From positions 213,018 through 277,017 of the forward strand of contig JAFEBA010000016.1 in the NCBI GenBank assembly GCA_018266105.1: a DNA stretch of 64,000 nt, in the 5' to 3' direction. The notes under the pieces were generated by a model. The model was not told the DNA's origin, searched no databases, and saw only the letters and a list, made by a program, of their open reading frames with translations. Made by a program: the position numbers and the translations under genes. How positions within the stretch are numbered: the first letter of the stretch is position 1; the number at the start of each line of letters is the position of its first letter. This document shows positions 61,173-64,000 of this stretch, piece after piece. Origin of the DNA: a bacterium (GTDB taxonomy: Bacteria; Vulcanimicrobiota; Xenobia; Xenobiales; JADMJV01).

Positions 61173-61655
61173 TCAAGGCTGCTGGTCGGCTCCCGAGCGC
61201 AGGCCGCGCTGGCCTACCAAGACTTTGTCGCCGACCGCCAGGTCCTGTTCGCGAACCAGTTCCGGCCCGGCGTTGCGCAAGACGATGACCCAAACGGCTC
61301 GCGAGCCCTGCACCGGGGTCCACCTGCCCTTATACAGCACCTCGCTGACAGGCATATAGCGGGCATAGGCATCTTGCGGAGCCCGGCCGGCCTGGTCGAC
61401 GGGCGCGAACTCGGCTTCCTCGTTTGCCACCAGGTGCACTCCGTGAATCCTGAGCTCGGTAACCAGAGCCTCCAGCTCCTCGCTGCTGGGCGCCCAGACC
61501 TGAATTTGAGCCACTGACAGGTCCTGCTTGCGCACACCCACGCGCAGGTCGGCCAGCACGTAGTCGTAGCCGGATAATTGGATGCGGTCGATGACTTTGG
61601 CCAGGATCAATGAATCGATCAGATGACCGTGCAATTCTAGTAGGGCCGATGTCAT
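61173..61655 (-). CDS. LOR/SDH conserved-domain protein
   Basis: This 160-residue protein matches the N-terminal LOR/SDH conserved domain: ELHGHLIDSLILAKVIDRI, a VGVRKQDLSVAQIQV strand pair, and RYMPVSEVLYKGRWTPV. In cyanobacterial AgrE/ArgZ this domain connects the arginine dihydrolase to an ornithine-acting domain. Here it is a separate small gene directly before the hydrolase, without the Rossmann part. Confidence 0.78.
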   Translation of the reverse strand: MTSALLELHGHLIDSLILAKVIDRIQLSGYDYVLADLRVGVRKQDLSVAQIQVWAPSSEELEALVTELRIHGVHLVANEEAEFAPVDQAGRAPQDAYARYMPVSEVLYKGRWTPVQGSRAVWVIVLRNAGPELVREQDLAVGDKVLVGQRGLRSGADQQP

Positions 61656-61759
61656 GCATAGAACTTCTCAGCCATCTTCCCGCAGCCCTCCGGCTCAACC
61701 CTGAGCAAATTTGCAATCTCAGAAAGTCAATAGCGGGTTGAGGTTGAAAGGCCTTGAGC

Positions 61760-63118
61760 GTGGAAAAAGAAACCCCGGCCCTGCCCATCGATCTTTACCG
61801 CACCGCCATCGGATTGCTGGCGCTTATCTATTTTTGGGGTCTGAACTCGGAGTGGGCGCTCTATACCGCTCCTGACGGCTATCTCGACCACGAGCTGATT
61901 CGAAAGATCTTCTGGTTCTCGCGCATCACGCTCTACCAGCCCTGGGTGCCCCAGCCCCTGCTTTATGCGCTCTTTTTGAGCGGCTGGCTGGCCTGCCTGG
62001 GCGTCTTTTTGGGTTGGCGCCCGCGCCTGTGTGCTTTTTGGGGCTGGCTGGTTGCGACCTCGCATTTTCGCTGGAACTTTCCGGTCGGCTACCTCAATGA
62101 TAGCTCAATTCATCTGGGTCTCTTCTGGTGCATGTTGCTTCCCACCGGCACGACCCTGGTTTGGTGGAAGCGTCCTTGGGATTGGAGTTCCTGGAAGGCG
62201 CAGTGCGTTCCGGGCGGAGTCTGTCGGGTTTTTGTGGTGAATCTTACCTTGGCATACTGGGTGACCGGCTTCACCAAGCTGGCCTCGCTTTATTGGCGCA
62301 AGGGTGTGGCCTTGTATATTGCCTTGCAGCTCAATATCGCCCGCACCCACGGCTGGTGGGATATCACCGCTCTACCCGTCTTGAAAATCTTCAACTACAG
62401 CGCTCTGGTGGTGGAGTGTGGGCTACCGCTGGTCTTTTGGCTCAAGCCGGGAAACAAACTGCGCCTGTTGGGATTGCTTTTGGCGGCTGGCTTGCACCTG
62501 GGGATCATTTCCACCATCGGCGTAAATTATGCCAATCTGTGCTGGCTGTTGAGCTGGATTATCGTGTTGCGAGAAGACCTGGCGATTTATTTTGGTTGGG
62601 CTCGCTCTCAACTGCGGGTGGCCGGTCGCTGGGCCACTCGCTATGCCGCCCTGGTCGTGGCCTGTATCGCCCTGGCGATGAGTGAAGGCGTGCCCGGGCT
62701 GGGCGAGGCCTATGGTCTGGGGTTTGCTCTGCAGTGGTCGTTGGGCATGTCGCAGGAGTACCACCTGTTTGATTGGATCGACCGCTTCAACTTTGTGGTC
62801 GAGGATCGCTCGACCTTAAATGGCCAACCGCTGGCCAATGTCTATCCACCTGGAATGCGCGGTATGCTCATGCAAAGCTACTTGTTGGACATGCGCTGGA
62901 TGCGCCTGCCGCGAGGTCAGGTGGGGGAGTGGCAGCGTTCCCTGCGCGAACGGCTGGAACGCAAGCTGGCTCAACGCATCCCTAAGGGCGAGGTCATTTT
63001 GACCACCCGGGTCACCCGCGTCACCTATCCAGACAACCTGGATCTGCATCGATGGAGCGACCTGGAAATCGACGCCTTCACTCTGGATCAGGGAAAAATT
63101 ACCCCGCTCCGACAGTGA
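61760..63118 (+). CDS. HTTM-like membrane protein, third copy
   Basis: This 452-residue protein (GTG 61760; TTG 61754 possible) has the HTTM plan: LYRTAIGLLALIYFWGL, VVNLTLAYWVTGFTKLASLYW and LLAAGLHLGIISTIGVNYANL. It is more distant from the two module copies and has no pseudopilins next to it. The last 20 bases overlap the radical SAM gene. Confidence 0.7.
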   Translation: MEKETPALPIDLYRTAIGLLALIYFWGLNSEWALYTAPDGYLDHELIRKIFWFSRITLYQPWVPQPLLYALFLSGWLACLGVFLGWRPRLCAFWGWLVATSHFRWNFPVGYLNDSSIHLGLFWCMLLPTGTTLVWWKRPWDWSSWKAQCVPGGVCRVFVVNLTLAYWVTGFTKLASLYWRKGVALYIALQLNIARTHGWWDITALPVLKIFNYSALVVECGLPLVFWLKPGNKLRLLGLLLAAGLHLGIISTIGVNYANLCWLLSWIIVLREDLAIYFGWARSQLRVAGRWATRYAALVVACIALAMSEGVPGLGEAYGLGFALQWSLGMSQEYHLFDWIDRFNFVVEDRSTLNGQPLANVYPPGMRGMLMQSYLLDMRWMRLPRGQVGEWQRSLRERLERKLAQRIPKGEVILTTRVTRVTYPDNLDLHRWSDLEIDAFTLDQGKITPLRQ

Positions 63119-64000
63119 CTGGCACGGGATCTTCCAGCTGGTCCAGATCCAGGGCTCGATAGCGCGCGGTGAGTTTTTCCGAATATTCGATCATGTGGCG
63201 GCCGGCCAACAATATGGAGTAGCCGTGCACTATTTTGGTGGGCTCTCGCCACCAGCGCGCCACCATAATGGCCAGCGACTTCCAGAATTCCAGCTTGTAG
63301 TGGCTCTTGATGCCCAGGTAGTAGATGCCGCCCAGGAAGCCTTTGATTTTCAGATCCCAGGGGTGCTGGGCGGGCTTCTGGGGTTTGCGGGTGCGCCAGA
63401 TTTCCATGGAGCGCAGGGCCCGCTTGAAGTAGGCCTTGGGTGAGTAGATCTTCTCCAGCAGGTCGCAATAGCCAGTGACCAGCGTGCGCCTGGACAGGGT
63501 GGTCTTAAAGTTGGGAACGCTCAGATTGTCACCGGTGGTAGTGTTTTCGTAGAGGCGACCCTCTTTTTGCAGGCGATGGTGGAGCGCCGTGTGTCGCAGA
63601 GCCTGAAGCATGCCCACCATGGCCCAGGGAATGGCTGCTTGCTCAATAAATTGCTGCTGGCGTCGGAAAATCGTTTCATCGTCACTGTCGAAGCCGACGA
63701 TGAAGCCGCCCATGACCCACAGGCCACCTTTCAGCAGGGTGTGCACTGAATCCACCAGGCTGGTTTTCAGATTCTGGAATTTGTGGGTTTCCTTCAGTCC
63801 TTCATCCGAGGGGGTCTCGATTCCAAGGAAGACGTACTGGAAGTTGGCGTCCACCATGGCATCGATCAAATCCTGACGCTGGGCCAAATTCACCGAGGCT
63901 TCGGTGTAGAAGGCGATGGGGAAGCCGTTTTTCTTCTGCCAGACCTGGAGGGCCGCGCACAGTTCCTTCGCGCGCACATGGTTGCCGATAAAGTTGTCGT
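63099..64000 (-). CDS. B12-binding-type radical SAM protein, N-terminus cut by edge
   Basis: The frame is open to the right edge; the visible 300 residues are the C-terminal part. DDNFIGNH followed by VRAKELCAAL, ASVNLAQRQDLIDAMVDANF, FLGIETPSDEGL and MGGFIVGFDSDD are typical of cobalamin-dependent radical SAM enzymes with a DUF4070-type C-terminal domain. The CxxxCxxC cluster motif would lie outside the window. The substrate is unknown. Confidence 0.85.
   Translation of the reverse strand, partial: DNFIGNHVRAKELCAALQVWQKKNGFPIAFYTEASVNLAQRQDLIDAMVDANFQYVFLGIETPSDEGLKETHKFQNLKTSLVDSVHTLLKGGLWVMGGFIVGFDSDDETIFRRQQQFIEQAAIPWAMVGMLQALRHTALHHRLQKEGRLYENTTTGDNLSVPNFKTTLSRRTLVTGYCDLLEKIYSPKAYFKRALRSMEIWRTRKPQKPAQHPWDLKIKGFLGGIYYLGIKSHYKLEFWKSLAIMVARWWREPTKIVHGYSILLAGRHMIEYSEKLTARYRALDLDQLEDPVPVTVGAG

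Overview
The window is a compact, GC-rich stretch of a bacterial chromosome with about 60 protein genes. I see no rRNA, tRNA, CRISPR array, insertion sequence or phage gene, and no gene-free gap longer than about 300 bases. The cell is evidently diderm: there is a TolC-type outer-membrane channel, and many secreted proteins and pseudopilins. GTG and TTG starts are common and many gene pairs overlap. I cannot name the phylum from sequence alone. The mix of several type II secretion/type IV pilus-like pseudopilin sets, a bacterial RUS/DUF647 protein and an anthrax-lethal-factor-like domain suggests a poorly sampled lineage rather than a standard proteobacterium.

Layout. 0-8.7 kb: small secreted proteins, a zinc-ribbon protein, a GNAT protein, a first pseudopilin set (K-, J- and I-like), RadC and an MFS transporter. 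8.7-21.4 kb: a membrane protein of the misnamed site-specific recombinase family, several lineage-type unknowns (among them a degenerate lethal-factor-like domain protein and a RUS/DUF647 homologue), an SDR, a subtilase, TolC and dUTPase. Three of these unrelated proteins (starts at 13852, 16468, 19436) share an N-terminal leader pattern.

21.4-45.5 kb is the most unusual region. Two paralogous modules, each with K-like, I-like and J-like tip pseudopilins plus an HTTM (gamma-carboxylase-like) membrane protein, lie at 22.5-26.9 kb (minus strand) and 36.2-40.3 kb (plus strand). Between them is a tightly coupled plus-strand operon: a histidine-rich membrane protein, a sulfotransferase-like protein, two alkaline-phosphatase-superfamily enzymes, a small ribbon-helix-helix-like protein, a membrane protein and a GspF-type platform protein fused to an FHA domain. 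Next to these are a carrier protein, an MBOAT-like protein, a periplasmic sulfatase-fold enzyme with Thr at the nucleophile site, and a stand-alone adenylation enzyme. I infer an envelope export and decoration system: pseudopilus tips plus acyl, phospho or sulfo modification enzymes. This is the best candidate here for an undescribed system.

45.5-64 kb is mostly housekeeping and signalling: a CheB-CheR-PAS fusion facing a hybrid histidine kinase, beta-carbonic anhydrase, an Rrf2-sufC-sufB-sufD-Rieske-DUF59 operon with a clear inverted-repeat operator, Kup preceded by four copies of an 11-base repeat, an FkbM methyltransferase, a dicarboxylate symporter, a split two-gene version of the arginine dihydrolase/LOR-SDH protein, a third HTTM protein and a truncated radical SAM gene. 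Ten convergent gene pairs overlap at their 3' ends, five of them by exactly four bases with interlocked stop codons.
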